A DNA stretch of 64,000 nucleotides. Source: UBA3064 sp023258775 (GTDB taxonomy: Bacteria > Pseudomonadota > Gammaproteobacteria > Burkholderiales > Burkholderiaceae_E). The position numbers and the translations under genes were made by a program. The stretch is taken from contig JBIKXS010000015.1 of NCBI GenBank assembly GCA_044355655.1, positions 3,660 to 67,659 on the forward strand, given 5' to 3'. This document shows, in pieces, positions 34,067 through 42,753 of the stretch. The notes beneath the pieces were generated by a model that saw only the letters and a program-made list of their open reading frames with translations, ran no database searches and had not been told where the DNA came from. Positions within the stretch are counted from its first letter, which is position 1. Each line of letters opens with the position of its first letter.

Positions 34067-35365
34067 ATGAATCAGGGTTTCCGCGACATGGCAGGCGAAT
34101 CAATCGGCACTTTCTCCCCAAAAACCCCCGAGATACTCGGTGTTTCTGAATTGCTGCGTCGGGTTGCTAACGCGCTTGAGCGACAATTTCCCTTGCTTCG
34201 AGTCCGCGGCGAAATCTCCAATTTGAGCATTGCGAGTAGCGGCCATGTTTACTTCAGTCTGAAAGATCGCCAATCACAGATTCGCTGCGTGATGTTTCGC
34301 GCCAAAGCTCAATTGATCGCTTTCAGACCGAAAGAGGGCGACTTGGTGGATGTCTTGGCTCAGTTGAGTCTTTATGAACCCCGCGGTGACATGCAATTGC
34401 AGATCGAACAAATGCGCCCCGCCGGACAGGGCGACTTGCAATTGCAGTTTTTGCGCTTGAAACAAAAGCTCCAGGCCGAGGGCTTGTTCGACCAACATCG
34501 AAAGCGCGTGCCGCCAGCTATTCCGAAAGCGATTGGGGTCATCACATCATTGCAGGCTGCAGCCCTTCGCGATGTGCTCGCAACCCTTGCGCAACGCATG
34601 CCTTCGATACCGGTCGTAATTTATCCAGCATCGGTGCAAGGCATCGCGGCCCCCAAAGCCTTGATCGAAGCCCTAAGGATTGCTAATGAGCGTAAGGATT
34701 GCGAGGTCTTGCTGCTGGTACGAGGTGGGGGTTCGATTGAGGACCTTTGGGCTTTCAACGACGAGGCACTCGCTCGAAGCATTGCTGCAAGCGAGCTTCC
34801 GCTAATTGCTGGTATCGGCCATGAAAGCGATGTAACGATTGCAGATTTTGCAGCAGATTTGCGAGCACCAACGCCAACCGCGGCCGCGATGCAAGCATGT
34901 CCGACCTGGCAAAGCCTTGAACGGCAACTGCAACATCATCTCCAAGCGATGGCGCTTCGCTGGCATGCTTGCCTGAGACGCTTTGAGCAGCAAACTGATC
35001 ACTTGTCGCGGCAGATCAAAGCGCCTTCCCAGCGATTGCAAGAACGTGGCGAATCCTTGCGCCGGCTTAGCGATCGCTTGCGCCCACCGTCGATCGATCG
35101 CTTAACTCAGCGTCTTGAGGGGCAGGGCCAGGCCCTAGGTGTTGCGCTGGAAAAGGCGATGAAAGCAAGAGAAATCGCCTTAGACATGTTTGCTAAACAA
35201 TTGGCTTTGCTAAGTCCGGAACGTGTGCTTGAGCGCGGTTACGCAATCGCGCTCGACAAACAAGGGCATGTGGTGGGCGATGCCAGTTTGCTCAAGCCAG
35301 GCCATTTGCTCGATCTGCGGCTTGCCAAAGGGACCGTCGAAGTTGCGGTGAAGGCCACCCGTTGA
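34067..35365 (+). CDS. xseA: Exodeoxyribonuclease VII large subunit (XseA)
   Basis: Catalytic subunit of ExoVII, pairing with XseB coded at 7.4 kb. 432 residues. The N-terminal OB fold has LLRVRGEISNLSIASSGHVYF; the catalytic domain has AIGVITSLQAAALRDVL, RGGGSIEDLWAFNDEALARS and IGHESDVTIADFAADLRAPTPTAAA; a long coiled-coil helical region follows; and the C-terminus has LERGYAIALDKQGHVV. ATG 34067 follows AAGGAA; a GTG at 34040 is in frame but lacks this site. Confidence 0.96.
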   Translation: MNQGFRDMAGESIGTFSPKTPEILGVSELLRRVANALERQFPLLRVRGEISNLSIASSGHVYFSLKDRQSQIRCVMFRAKAQLIAFRPKEGDLVDVLAQLSLYEPRGDMQLQIEQMRPAGQGDLQLQFLRLKQKLQAEGLFDQHRKRVPPAIPKAIGVITSLQAAALRDVLATLAQRMPSIPVVIYPASVQGIAAPKALIEALRIANERKDCEVLLLVRGGGSIEDLWAFNDEALARSIAASELPLIAGIGHESDVTIADFAADLRAPTPTAAAMQACPTWQSLERQLQHHLQAMALRWHACLRRFEQQTDHLSRQIKAPSQRLQERGESLRRLSDRLRPPSIDRLTQRLEGQGQALGVALEKAMKAREIALDMFAKQLALLSPERVLERGYAIALDKQGHVVGDASLLKPGHLLDLRLAKGTVEVAVKATR

Positions 35366-35396
35366 TCAGAGGCAAGCTGCGCCAGCCTGAAGAGGG

Positions 35397-35918
35397 CTAT
35401 GGCGTACCGAAAAGTTTTTGGTTTCCGATGCGGCTTCCTTCTCGGATGCCCTTGCGAGCAAACCAGCCTTGTTCCATTTCGAGGGCAAAGCGAACCGGTT
35501 CCCTGGCGCAATGACTTTTTTCGCTTAGCGCCTGCATGTCGGCGATATTGGTAATGGTCCCGTCGTCGCGTAGAAAAGCAATGCTCAATGGCAATGGTGT
35601 GTTCTTCATCCAAAAACAATAAGGAGACGCTTGCTGAAAAATAAAGAGCATGCCGTGGTTGGGTGCAAGTTGTTCGCGAAACATCAATCCCTTTGAGCGG
35701 GTTTCGTCGTCGGTTGCAAGCTCGGCAATGATCCGATGCATGCCCGCACGTAGTTCAATTTGCGGCAGGATTGGGTTGCGGTCCCTTGCCAGTGCAGGTG
35801 GACACAACAAATAAAGGGCGCAGATGGTTATAGCAAAAAAAAGAAAGCCCTGACGAAAAGTACGGTCGACTTGCTGCAAGCGAGCTTGGGAAAAGTTCAA
35901 ACTTGAAAATTCGCCCAT
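35397..35918 (-). CDS. DUF192 family exported protein
   Basis: A 173-residue protein with a hydrophobic N-terminal segment (GFLFFAITICALYLLCPPALA) that looks like a signal peptide, followed by the DUF192 domain: ELATDDETRSKGLMFREQL, HGMLFIFQ, YCFWMKNTPLPLSIAFL and FALEMEQGWFARKGI. The function of DUF192 is not established. ATG 35918 has GGAAGA just upstream; the longer open frame runs back through a terminator hairpin and is not expected to be translated. It is convergent with xseA. Confidence 0.87.
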   Translation of the reverse strand: MGEFSSLNFSQARLQQVDRTFRQGFLFFAITICALYLLCPPALARDRNPILPQIELRAGMHRIIAELATDDETRSKGLMFREQLAPNHGMLFIFQQASPYCFWMKNTPLPLSIAFLRDDGTITNIADMQALSEKSHCAREPVRFALEMEQGWFARKGIREGSRIGNQKLFGTP

Positions 35919-35941
35919 CCGATCTTCCAAAAAGTAGCCAT

Positions 35942-35964
35942 AAAAAAAGGCAGGGTGAACCTGC
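35942..35964 (-). terminator. Rho-independent terminator after the small peptide gene
   Basis: On the minus strand GGCAGG, loop TTCAC, CCTGCC and then seven T residues form a compact hairpin with a U-tract. It lies 50 bp past the stop of the 38-residue peptide gene at 36017-36133 and before DUF192, so it would end the peptide transcript. Confidence 0.85.
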
Positions 35965-36016
35965 CTTCGAAAACCAAAAAGCAAAAACAAAAAGCGACCT
36001 AATGGCCGCCTTTTGA

Positions 36017-36133
36017 TTACTTCTTCTGCTCTTTCTTCGCGTCGGCTTTCTTGTCGTCTTTCTTGGCATCAGCAGCGTAAGCAGCGCCAACAGCAAACAG
36101 GCTGGCCATCAGGATAGCGATCAGTTTCTTCAT
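36017..36133 (-). CDS. Small secreted Lys/Ala/Asp-rich peptide, 38 residues
   Basis: The minus strand reads ATG at 36131-36133 with GAGGAAATC upstream, and codes MKKLIAILMASLFAVGAAYA (a clear signal peptide with an AYA-type cleavage site) followed by an 18-residue mature part ADAKKDDKKADAKKEQKK, then TAA. Upstream Shine-Dalgarno, signal peptide and a downstream terminator all support a real gene. I recall similar tiny Lys-rich exported peptides in other Burkholderiales annotated as hypothetical; the function is unknown. Confidence 0.8.
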   Translation of the reverse strand: MKKLIAILMASLFAVGAAYAADAKKDDKKADAKKEQKK

Positions 36134-36308
36134 GATTTCCTCTTCTTGGAAAGTTGACATTGACCAAGTGGTCACTAGCTTCAACGTTCAGCAAATGCTT
36201 TGGTTGACAGCAGTTGGTGAGTGTAATGTTCTAAGTTCGGCTTGCCCATGGCCTGTAGGGAAAGCGCAACACCCAGCCCCGACTTGAAGGAAGTGAAGAA
36301 TAAACATC

Positions 36309-36340
36309 GAAAAAAAACCGGCCAAAGGGCCGGTTTTTTT
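36309..36340. terminator. Bidirectional terminator below the cold-shock gene
   Basis: AACCGGCC, loop AAAG, GGCCGGTT is flanked by eight A residues on one side and seven T residues on the other. In the minus direction it lies 19 bp past the stop of the cold-shock gene and would end its transcript; the A/T flanks let it act in both directions. Confidence 0.92.
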
Positions 36341-36358
36341 GGGCAATTAAGCGACCGT

Positions 36359-36565
36359 TCAGGTGGGAGCCTGAATATTGGATGCCTGTTTCCCTTTCGG
36401 ACCCTGGACCACGTCAAACTGCACACGCTGTCCTTCTTTCAGCGTACGAAATCCGTTCATTTGGATTGCTGAAAAATGCGCAAACAAATCTTCACCGCCC
36501 TCATCAGGCGTGATAAAGCCAAAACCTTTGGCGTCATTGAACCACTTCACCGTACCGGTCGCCAT
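36359..36565 (-). CDS. Cold-shock domain protein (CspA family)
   Basis: Single OB-fold nucleic-acid chaperone of 68 residues. It has RNP1 KGFGFITPD and RNP2 DLFAHFSAI, with the start MATGTVKWFNDA. ATG 36565 is the family start; another ATG four codons upstream is possible. The region 36566-36840, which is the divergent leader shared with clpS, is free of genes and is long enough for the extended 5' leader that cold-shock mRNAs often have. A strong terminator follows. Confidence 0.95.
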   Translation of the reverse strand: MATGTVKWFNDAKGFGFITPDEGGEDLFAHFSAIQMNGFRTLKEGQRVQFDVVQGPKGKQASNIQAPT

Positions 36566-36840
36566 TGCAAAACCCATCCATCAAAAAGACTTCAAAACAT
36601 CCCGATCGAATGATCGAAAACTGATACGTGCAAGGAAAAACCCTTGAACACTCAGGGATTCTCTGATCTAAAACTCGAAACGTCAAGTCCGAAAGGCTTC
36701 TCGAAGCGTCTTTTGCCTCATTCCAAGCACTTTTTTAAATAACTTCGGGTTTTCATTTGCGGTTTATGACAGGAAAACAACAATTAATTCGATCCAATCT
36801 GCGCCACCGAAAGCGCTCGCTCCGGCTTAAAATCACCGCT

Positions 36841-37149
36841 ATGCCAAATTCAAATTCACCAGGTCTGGTCCTTGAAAAACAGGAAGCCAAGACCAAACCG
36901 CCGCCCATGTACCAGGTCGTTCTGCTTAATGACGACTACACGCCCATGGAATTTGTGATCCTAGTCCTGCAAAAGTTCTTTAAGATGGGACGTGAGAAGG
37001 CAACGCATGTCATGCTGAAGGTACACCGAGAGGGTAAAGGGATCTGCGGGTTGTTCCCTCGCGATATTGCGGCCACCAAGGTCGAACAAGTTTGTAGTTT
37101 TGCAAGGCAGCATCAGCATCCGCTGCAGTGCGTGATGGAGGAAGCATGA
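36841..37149 (+). CDS. clpS: ATP-dependent Clp protease adaptor (ClpS)
   Basis: N-degron adaptor that delivers proteins to ClpAP, 102 residues from ATG 36841. The conserved core PPPMYQVVLLNDDYTPMEFV (with the binding-pocket Asn-Asp-Asp), VLQKFF and the later THVMLKVHREGKGICG are intact. Open frame upstream of the ATG is not family-like. Its stop overlaps the clpA start as ATGA, so the two are translationally coupled. Confidence 0.95.
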   Translation: MPNSNSPGLVLEKQEAKTKPPPMYQVVLLNDDYTPMEFVILVLQKFFKMGREKATHVMLKVHREGKGICGLFPRDIAATKVEQVCSFARQHQHPLQCVMEEA

Positions 37150-39476
37150 TCGCTCAGGAATTAGAAGTCAGTCTGCATATGGCCTTTGTTGAGGCCAGAC
37201 AGCAGCGCCATGAATTTATTACCGTCGAGCATTTATTGCTTGCGCTACTTGATAACCCATCGGCGGCGGAAGTGCTTCGCGCGTGCGCAGCCAATATTGA
37301 AGATTTGAGAAAAAATCTCACAGGGTTTATCAAAGAAAACACGCCCGTTGTGCCGGGCACAGACGATATTGATACCCAGCCAACCTTGGGTTTCCAACGA
37401 GTGATTCAACGTGCCATCATGCATGTGCAGTCGACCTCAAATGGGAAAAAAGAGGTTACCGGGGCCAATGTCCTGGTGGCAATTTTTGGTGAGAAAGACT
37501 CTCACGCGGTCTACTACCTGCACCAGCAAGGGATCACCCGGCTCGATGTAGTGAACTACATCTCGCATGGCATCACCAAGGCACCCCAATCGAAAGAGCA
37601 GGGCCAGGAAGAGGCCAAGCAGGGCGAAGGTGAAGAGCAGGCAACGGCCGCGCAGCCTGGTCAACCCAATGCGCTAGACCAATTCACCAACAACCTCAAC
37701 GCTGCAGCCAAGGAAGGTCGGATCGATCCGCTGATCGGCCGTGAAGCTGAAGTTGAACGGGTTATCCAGATTCTGTGTCGTCGTCGAAAAAACAATCCCT
37801 TGCTTGTTGGTGAAGCGGGCGTTGGCAAGACGGCAATCGCTGAGGGTTTGGCTTTTCGGATCACGCAAAAGGAAGTGCCCGAGATTCTTGGCGATGCCAC
37901 GGTTTATGCCCTCGACATGGGCTCACTTTTGGCTGGCACGAAATATCGCGGCGACTTTGAACAGCGACTTAAGCTGGTGCTGAAACAACTCAAGGCAATT
38001 CCTAACGGAATTTTGTTTATCGATGAGATTCATACGCTGATCGGCGCAGGGTCTGCCTCAGGTGGCACGTTGGACGCATCAAACCTGTTAAAGCCTGCGC
38101 TTTCTTCGGGCCAATTAAAGTGCATCGGGGCAACAACCTTCACCGAGTATCGAGGTATTTTCGAAAAAGACCATGCCTTATCAAGACGCTTTCAGAAAAT
38201 CGATGTGGGTGAGCCCTCGATTGAGCAAACCGTGCAAATTCTGCGCGGCCTGAAATCGCGTTTTGAAGAGCATCACAGTGTGAAGTACTCCGCGGCAGCC
38301 CTCTCTGCAGCGGCAGAACTGTCAGCCAAATACATTAACGATCGCCACCTACCCGATAAAGCAATTGATGTTATTGACGAGGCCGGCGCAGCCCAACGAA
38401 TTCTTCCCAAAAGCAAACAAAAGCGCACAATCGGCAAGTTGGAAATCGAGGATATCGTTGCAAAAATTGCAAGAATTCCGCCGGCGTCGGTGTCCTCTGA
38501 TGACAGAAGCAAACTGCAGCACTTACATCGCGACCTCACCAACACGGTGTTTGGGCAAGATGCGGCTATTGAGGCTCTAGCGGCTGCCATCAAGATGGCG
38601 CGTTCGGGGCTGGGCAAACCAGAAAAGCCCATCGGATCCTTCCTCTTTTCTGGGCCAACAGGCGTTGGAAAAACCGAGGTAGCGCGTCAACTCGCCTTCA
38701 TTCTTGGCATTGAACTGATTCGCTTTGATATGTCGGAATATATGGAGCGTCATGCGGTATCCCGACTTATCGGAGCCCCTCCAGGTTACGTAGGTTTTGA
38801 TCAGGGCGGTCTGCTTACCGAGGCGATTACTAAAAAGCCACATGCGGTTCTCTTACTCGATGAGATCGAGAAAGCGCACCCTGACGTGTTCAACATCTTG
38901 CTCCAAGTGATGGATCACGGCACGCTCACTGATAATAACGGGCGGAAAGCTGATTTCCGTAACGTTATTATTATAATGACAACCAATGCGGGTGCTGCTG
39001 ATTTACAAAAGCGTTCGATTGGCTTCTCGAATAACAAGGCAGCAGGCGATGAGATGGCAGAAATCAAGCGTTTGTTCACGCCTGAGTTTCGCAATCGCCT
39101 TGATTCGATCATCAGTTTTAGCGCGCTCGATGAGCAAATCATCTTACGGGTGGTTGATAAATTCTTAATGCAACTTGAAGAGCAATTGCATGAGAAAAAG
39201 GTCGAGGCAGTCTTCACAGAAAAGCTTCGAGCCTACCTTGCTAAGAAGGGATTTGACCCATTGATGGGTGCAAGGCCGATGCAACGCCTGATTCAGGACA
39301 CGATTCGCCGGGCACTCGCCGATGAGCTGCTCTTTGGACGCTTGGTGCAAGGCGGCAGGGTAACTGTCGATGTTGATGAAGCCGACGAGGTCAAACTATC
39401 AATTGCTGGTGCAGGGGATTCAGCGAAACCCTCGTCTGATGCAGGCGAGGAAGCACCCGAGGTACTTTCGGTCTGA
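37146..39476 (+). CDS. clpA: ATP-dependent Clp protease ATP-binding subunit (ClpA)
   Basis: AAA+ unfoldase working with ClpP and ClpS. 776 residues. The N-domain, residues about 1-145, begins MIAQELEVSLHMAF. The first AAA module has Walker A GEAGVGKTAIAEG (near 223) and Walker B ILFIDEIHTLIGAG. The second has GPTGVGKTEVARQ (near 505) and VLLLDEIEKAHPDV, with RNRLDSIISF in the sensor region. A Glu/Gln-rich linker (SKEQGQEEAKQGEGEEQ) separates the N-domain from AAA1. No clpP is in this window. Confidence 0.96.
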   Translation: MIAQELEVSLHMAFVEARQQRHEFITVEHLLLALLDNPSAAEVLRACAANIEDLRKNLTGFIKENTPVVPGTDDIDTQPTLGFQRVIQRAIMHVQSTSNGKKEVTGANVLVAIFGEKDSHAVYYLHQQGITRLDVVNYISHGITKAPQSKEQGQEEAKQGEGEEQATAAQPGQPNALDQFTNNLNAAAKEGRIDPLIGREAEVERVIQILCRRRKNNPLLVGEAGVGKTAIAEGLAFRITQKEVPEILGDATVYALDMGSLLAGTKYRGDFEQRLKLVLKQLKAIPNGILFIDEIHTLIGAGSASGGTLDASNLLKPALSSGQLKCIGATTFTEYRGIFEKDHALSRRFQKIDVGEPSIEQTVQILRGLKSRFEEHHSVKYSAAALSAAAELSAKYINDRHLPDKAIDVIDEAGAAQRILPKSKQKRTIGKLEIEDIVAKIARIPPASVSSDDRSKLQHLHRDLTNTVFGQDAAIEALAAAIKMARSGLGKPEKPIGSFLFSGPTGVGKTEVARQLAFILGIELIRFDMSEYMERHAVSRLIGAPPGYVGFDQGGLLTEAITKKPHAVLLLDEIEKAHPDVFNILLQVMDHGTLTDNNGRKADFRNVIIIMTTNAGAADLQKRSIGFSNNKAAGDEMAEIKRLFTPEFRNRLDSIISFSALDEQIILRVVDKFLMQLEEQLHEKKVEAVFTEKLRAYLAKKGFDPLMGARPMQRLIQDTIRRALADELLFGRLVQGGRVTVDVDEADEVKLSIAGAGDSAKPSSDAGEEAPEVLSV

Positions 39477-39581
39477 TCTTTTTGCTTGGCAGTGCAGGAG
39501 TTTTTTCGATTCGAGCTTGTTGTTGGGAAGCGCCGAACCCTGTTCGGCGGACTATTTTTATAACGAAGAAAGGGGGCGATC

Positions 39582-39902
39582 ATGAATAAGCGCTGGCTAA
39601 GTCGTGCCGTAGGGGCGGTTGGATTGGTCATGGCCATCGGGCCTGGTGCTGTTTGGGCGAGTTCGGTTTCTGGAAGTGGTGCTGCATTAGCCGCAAATTG
39701 TGCCAACTGCCATGGCACGGCTGGCCGGGCCATGGGTGCGATGCCTGCGCTTGCTGGGCAACCCAAGTCTTATTTGGTCGAGCAAATGAAGGCTTTCAAG
39801 GAAGGGCGACGTTCGGGAACGATTATGCATCAACTTGCAAAAGGTTATACCGATGAGCAAATTGAAGCGATGTCAGCTTATTTGTCCGAGCAAAAGCGCT
39901 AA
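39582..39902 (+). CDS. Class I c-type cytochrome, FccA/SoxE-like
   Basis: A 106-residue periplasmic monohaem cytochrome. The signal peptide runs to about AVWA (residue 26); haem attachment is Cys40-Ala-Asn-Cys43-His44, and a likely axial Met is Met82 (GTIMHQLAKGY). GRAMGAMPALAGQPKSYLVEQMKAF is typical of small cytochromes that serve sulfide dehydrogenase. AAAGGGGGC precedes the ATG. It lies 21 bp upstream of the flavoprotein gene, so it is probably the electron-accepting subunit of a flavocytochrome c complex. Confidence 0.88.
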   Translation: MNKRWLSRAVGAVGLVMAIGPGAVWASSVSGSGAALAANCANCHGTAGRAMGAMPALAGQPKSYLVEQMKAFKEGRRSGTIMHQLAKGYTDEQIEAMSAYLSEQKR

Positions 39903-39923
39903 GAACACACGGGGAGCATCAAC

Positions 39924-41258
39924 ATGATAAAAAACAAAAATTTCTACGCTGAAGAAACTCAGACTCAGTTCGTCAGTCGCCGTCGTTTTGCCAAGGCAAT
40001 CGGTGTTGCAGGTGCGGCTGGAATGCTTGCAAGTTGCGCAGGGATGGGCGATGCAGCGAGCACTAAAAAGCTCGGCCGCGTTGCTGTGGTTGGTGCAGGC
40101 TATGGCGGTGCCACCGCAGCGCGTTATCTCAAGATGTGGGGTGGTGCTTCGGTCGACGTTGTGCTCTATGACAGAGCGCCACAATTTATATCTTGCCCGC
40201 TATCGAACCTGGTTGTTGGGGGTTCACGCAAAATTGCTGATTTGACAGTCTCTTATCAGGGTTTAAAGGACAGCGGTATCTTGGTGCTTCAGGATGAAGT
40301 CACCGCGCTCGACCCTGCAAAGCGTCGCTTGTCGTTTAAGAAATTTCAGGACCAAACTTTCGATCGCATTATTGTGTCGCCCGGCATTGATTTCATGTTC
40401 GATCAGATTCAGGGGTTCGGTGCTGAAGCGCAAAAGACCGTGATGCATGCCTGGAAGGCTGGCGAGCAAACCATGACCTTGCGTCAACAACTCGAAGCTA
40501 TGCCTAATGGTGGTGTGGTTGTGATGTCGATTCCCATGGCGCCTTATCGCTGCCCACCGGGTCCTTATGAGCGTGTTTGTCAGATTGCCCACTACATCAA
40601 GACTGCAAAGCCCAAGTCAAAAATTATTGTGCTCGATGCCAATGCGGAAATCATTTCCAAGAAGGGCTTGTTCACAAAAGCCTTCGAAGGGCCCTACAAA
40701 GGCCTTATCGAGTATCGCCCAAATAGCAGAGTCACCGAACTCGATGCCGCCTCAAAAACTGTAACCACAGAGCTTGGCGATCGCGTGAAGGCCGATGTTC
40801 TAAATGTGATACCGCCTCAGCGTGCAGGCGACTTGGTCGTAAAGGCCGGTCTTGCCAACGCTAATAATCGCTGGGCTAGCGTGGATTGGTTAAGCATGGA
40901 GTCAACTGCTGCCAAAGGTATTCATGTTCTGGGTGATGCAACCTTTCCCGCGCCTACGATGCCTAAGTCTGGCCATATGGCTAATCAACACGGCAAAACC
41001 GCAGCGGCCGCTGTGCTTGACCTGATGGCTGGTCGCGAGGTGAAGCCATCAACCATGGCTAATACCTGTTATAGCTTTATTGATGATCGTGATGTTGTGC
41101 ACGTTGCCTCGGTTCATCAATACGATGCTGCACAAAAGACCATGATTCCGGTTAAAGGTGCGGGCGGCTTGTCAACTGAGCCAACAGCCCTCGAGGGTAG
41201 TTATGCCAACGCTTGGGCGCAAAACATTTGGCGCGATATGTTTGACAAGATCGCTTAG
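39924..41258 (+). CDS. fccB: Flavocytochrome c sulfide dehydrogenase, flavoprotein subunit (FccB/SoxF)
   Basis: Oxidises sulfide, passing electrons to cytochrome c in the periplasm. 444 residues. A Tat motif SRRRFAKAIG (residues 18-27) leads a hydrophobic segment ending in LASC (Cys38), a lipobox. The FAD fold starts RVAVVGAGYGGATAARYL; Cys91 in ISCPLSN matches the position of covalent FAD attachment; Cys210 in YRCPPGPYER and the Cys in ANTCYSF match the redox disulfide. GIHVLGDATFPAPTMPKSGHMANQ is the second FAD motif. It is operonic with the cytochrome. Its last codons fall in an 18-bp duplication. Confidence 0.92.
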   Translation: MIKNKNFYAEETQTQFVSRRRFAKAIGVAGAAGMLASCAGMGDAASTKKLGRVAVVGAGYGGATAARYLKMWGGASVDVVLYDRAPQFISCPLSNLVVGGSRKIADLTVSYQGLKDSGILVLQDEVTALDPAKRRLSFKKFQDQTFDRIIVSPGIDFMFDQIQGFGAEAQKTVMHAWKAGEQTMTLRQQLEAMPNGGVVVMSIPMAPYRCPPGPYERVCQIAHYIKTAKPKSKIIVLDANAEIISKKGLFTKAFEGPYKGLIEYRPNSRVTELDAASKTVTTELGDRVKADVLNVIPPQRAGDLVVKAGLANANNRWASVDWLSMESTAAKGIHVLGDATFPAPTMPKSGHMANQHGKTAAAAVLDLMAGREVKPSTMANTCYSFIDDRDVVHVASVHQYDAAQKTMIPVKGAGGLSTEPTALEGSYANAWAQNIWRDMFDKIA

Positions 41259-41276
41259 TTTGACAAGATCGCTTGA
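41241..41276 (+). repeat. 18-bp tandem duplication over the fccB stop codon
   Basis: TTTGACAAGATCGCTTAG is followed directly by TTTGACAAGATCGCTTGA. The first copy codes the last residues FDKIA and the stop of fccB; the second lies just past it and would also end in a stop in the same frame. Only two bases differ, at the end. Confidence 0.95.
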
Positions 41277-41328
41277 ATAGCACTCGAATCGACTTATTTG
41301 CCTCAATGAATGCGTCTCAGCTGACCCA

Positions 41329-42276
41329 ATGAACGCACTTGAGGGGTTGAGTCGCTACACAACGGTGGTCGCTGATACGGGGGACGTGAGCCTTATTGCC
41401 CGCTACCAGCCTCAGGATGCGACCACCAATCCTTCGCTGATTTTGAAAGCTGTCGGTCTGGATAGTTATAAAGACTGGTTGGCAGAGGCTAAAAAGAACT
41501 CGTCGGTAAGTGGGCATGTGAGCGCGCTCGAAGATCGTGTCGATTCGCTACTTGTGCGTTTTGGGCAGGCTATCCTGAAAGTCATTCCAGGCCGGGTATC
41601 GACCGAAATCGATGCCCGACTGTCTTTTGATGTTGAGGCGAGCTTTGCCCGGGCCATGGCCATTGCAGAGCGTTACAACAATATCGGTATTCATAACGAT
41701 CGATTTTTGATCAAGATTGCTTCAACCTGGGAAGGTATCGAGGCCGCGCGCCGGCTAGAGCGTGAGGGCATTCATTGCAATCTCACCTTACTATTTTCAA
41801 TGGCGCAAGCCGCAGTGTGCGCTGACGCCGGTGTGCGGTTGATTTCGCCTTTTGTGGGCCGTATCTACGACTGGTATCAGAAAAATAGCAATCAACTTCA
41901 TCATCACGCGAGCGCTGATTTAGATCCAGGCGTGGCTTCGGTTCGCCGCATTTACCGATACTTCAGACAACATGGCTATAACACCGAGGTCATGGGGGCG
42001 AGTTTTCGAAATACGAGTCAAATTCTGGCTTTGGCCGGTTGTGATTTGCTCACCATTAGCCCTGATTTACTTGGCGCCTTGCAGCAAATGCCTGCCGCTG
42101 ATTTAGATCTGGATTGGCGTTATCAGCAGCAGGACGATCCCAGCGAGAAGCTTAGCCTGACTGCGGCCCAATTCCGTTGGGCCATGAATGAAGACCCTAT
42201 GGCATGCGACAAGCTTGCAGAAGGTATCCGAAGCTTCGCTGCTGATAGTCGAAAACTCGATGCTTTAGTTAACTAA
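41329..42276 (+). CDS. tal: Transaldolase (TalB type)
   Basis: Non-oxidative pentose phosphate enzyme, 315 residues. The Schiff-base lysine is Lys129 in DRFLIKIASTWEGIEAAR; the N-terminal DATTNPSLILKA and the mid-protein CNLTLLFSMAQAAVCADAG are signatures of the TalB subfamily. ATG 41329; Shine-Dalgarno weak. It is convergent with dut, overlapping by 4 bp. Confidence 0.96.
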   Translation: MNALEGLSRYTTVVADTGDVSLIARYQPQDATTNPSLILKAVGLDSYKDWLAEAKKNSSVSGHVSALEDRVDSLLVRFGQAILKVIPGRVSTEIDARLSFDVEASFARAMAIAERYNNIGIHNDRFLIKIASTWEGIEAARRLEREGIHCNLTLLFSMAQAAVCADAGVRLISPFVGRIYDWYQKNSNQLHHHASADLDPGVASVRRIYRYFRQHGYNTEVMGASFRNTSQILALAGCDLLTISPDLLGALQQMPAADLDLDWRYQQQDDPSEKLSLTAAQFRWAMNEDPMACDKLAEGIRSFAADSRKLDALVN

Positions 42277-42719
42277 ACAACACCTGTGCTTCCAAAGCCT
42301 GCTTCGCCACGCTTTGAAATCTCGAATTGATCGACCACCCGAAACTGTGCCTGCATCACAGGCACGATCATCATTTGTGCGATTCGCTCTAAAGGTTGGA
42401 TGATGAATGTGACATCAGATCGGTTCCACAGCGGCACCATCAATTGACCCTGATAGTCTGAATCAATCAAGCCCACCAAATTTCCCAAGACAATGCCGTG
42501 CTTGAAGCCAAGACCTGAGCGCGGCATCACGAGGGCCGCGTAACCAGGGTTGGCGATATGTATGGCAATACCGGTCGGCATCAAGAAGTTCGCACCAGGA
42601 TCAAGCTCAATTGCTTGCTCGATACAAGCCCTCAAATCAAGGCCTGCACTTCCCGGGGTTTGATAGGCAGGTAATTGTTCACGAATACGCTCATCGAGGA
42701 TACGGAGGTCAACCAGCAT
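42273..42719 (-). CDS. dut: dUTP diphosphatase (Dut)
   Basis: Trimeric dUTPase that prevents uracil incorporation and supplies dUMP. 148 residues from ATG 42719. Motifs in order: TPGSAGLDLRAC, PRSGLGFKHGI, GLIDSDYQGQLMVPLWN, ERIAQMMIVPV and the C-terminal RGEAGFGSTGV. The frame extends to TTG 42752, but the ATG fits the family. It follows coaBC after a short gap on the same strand, a common coaBC-dut pairing. Confidence 0.96.
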   Translation of the reverse strand: MLVDLRILDERIREQLPAYQTPGSAGLDLRACIEQAIELDPGANFLMPTGIAIHIANPGYAALVMPRSGLGFKHGIVLGNLVGLIDSDYQGQLMVPLWNRSDVTFIIQPLERIAQMMIVPVMQAQFRVVDQFEISKRGEAGFGSTGVV

Positions 42720-42753
42720 GTTCGCTTTGCTCCAAAGGGTATGCGAGATCAAA

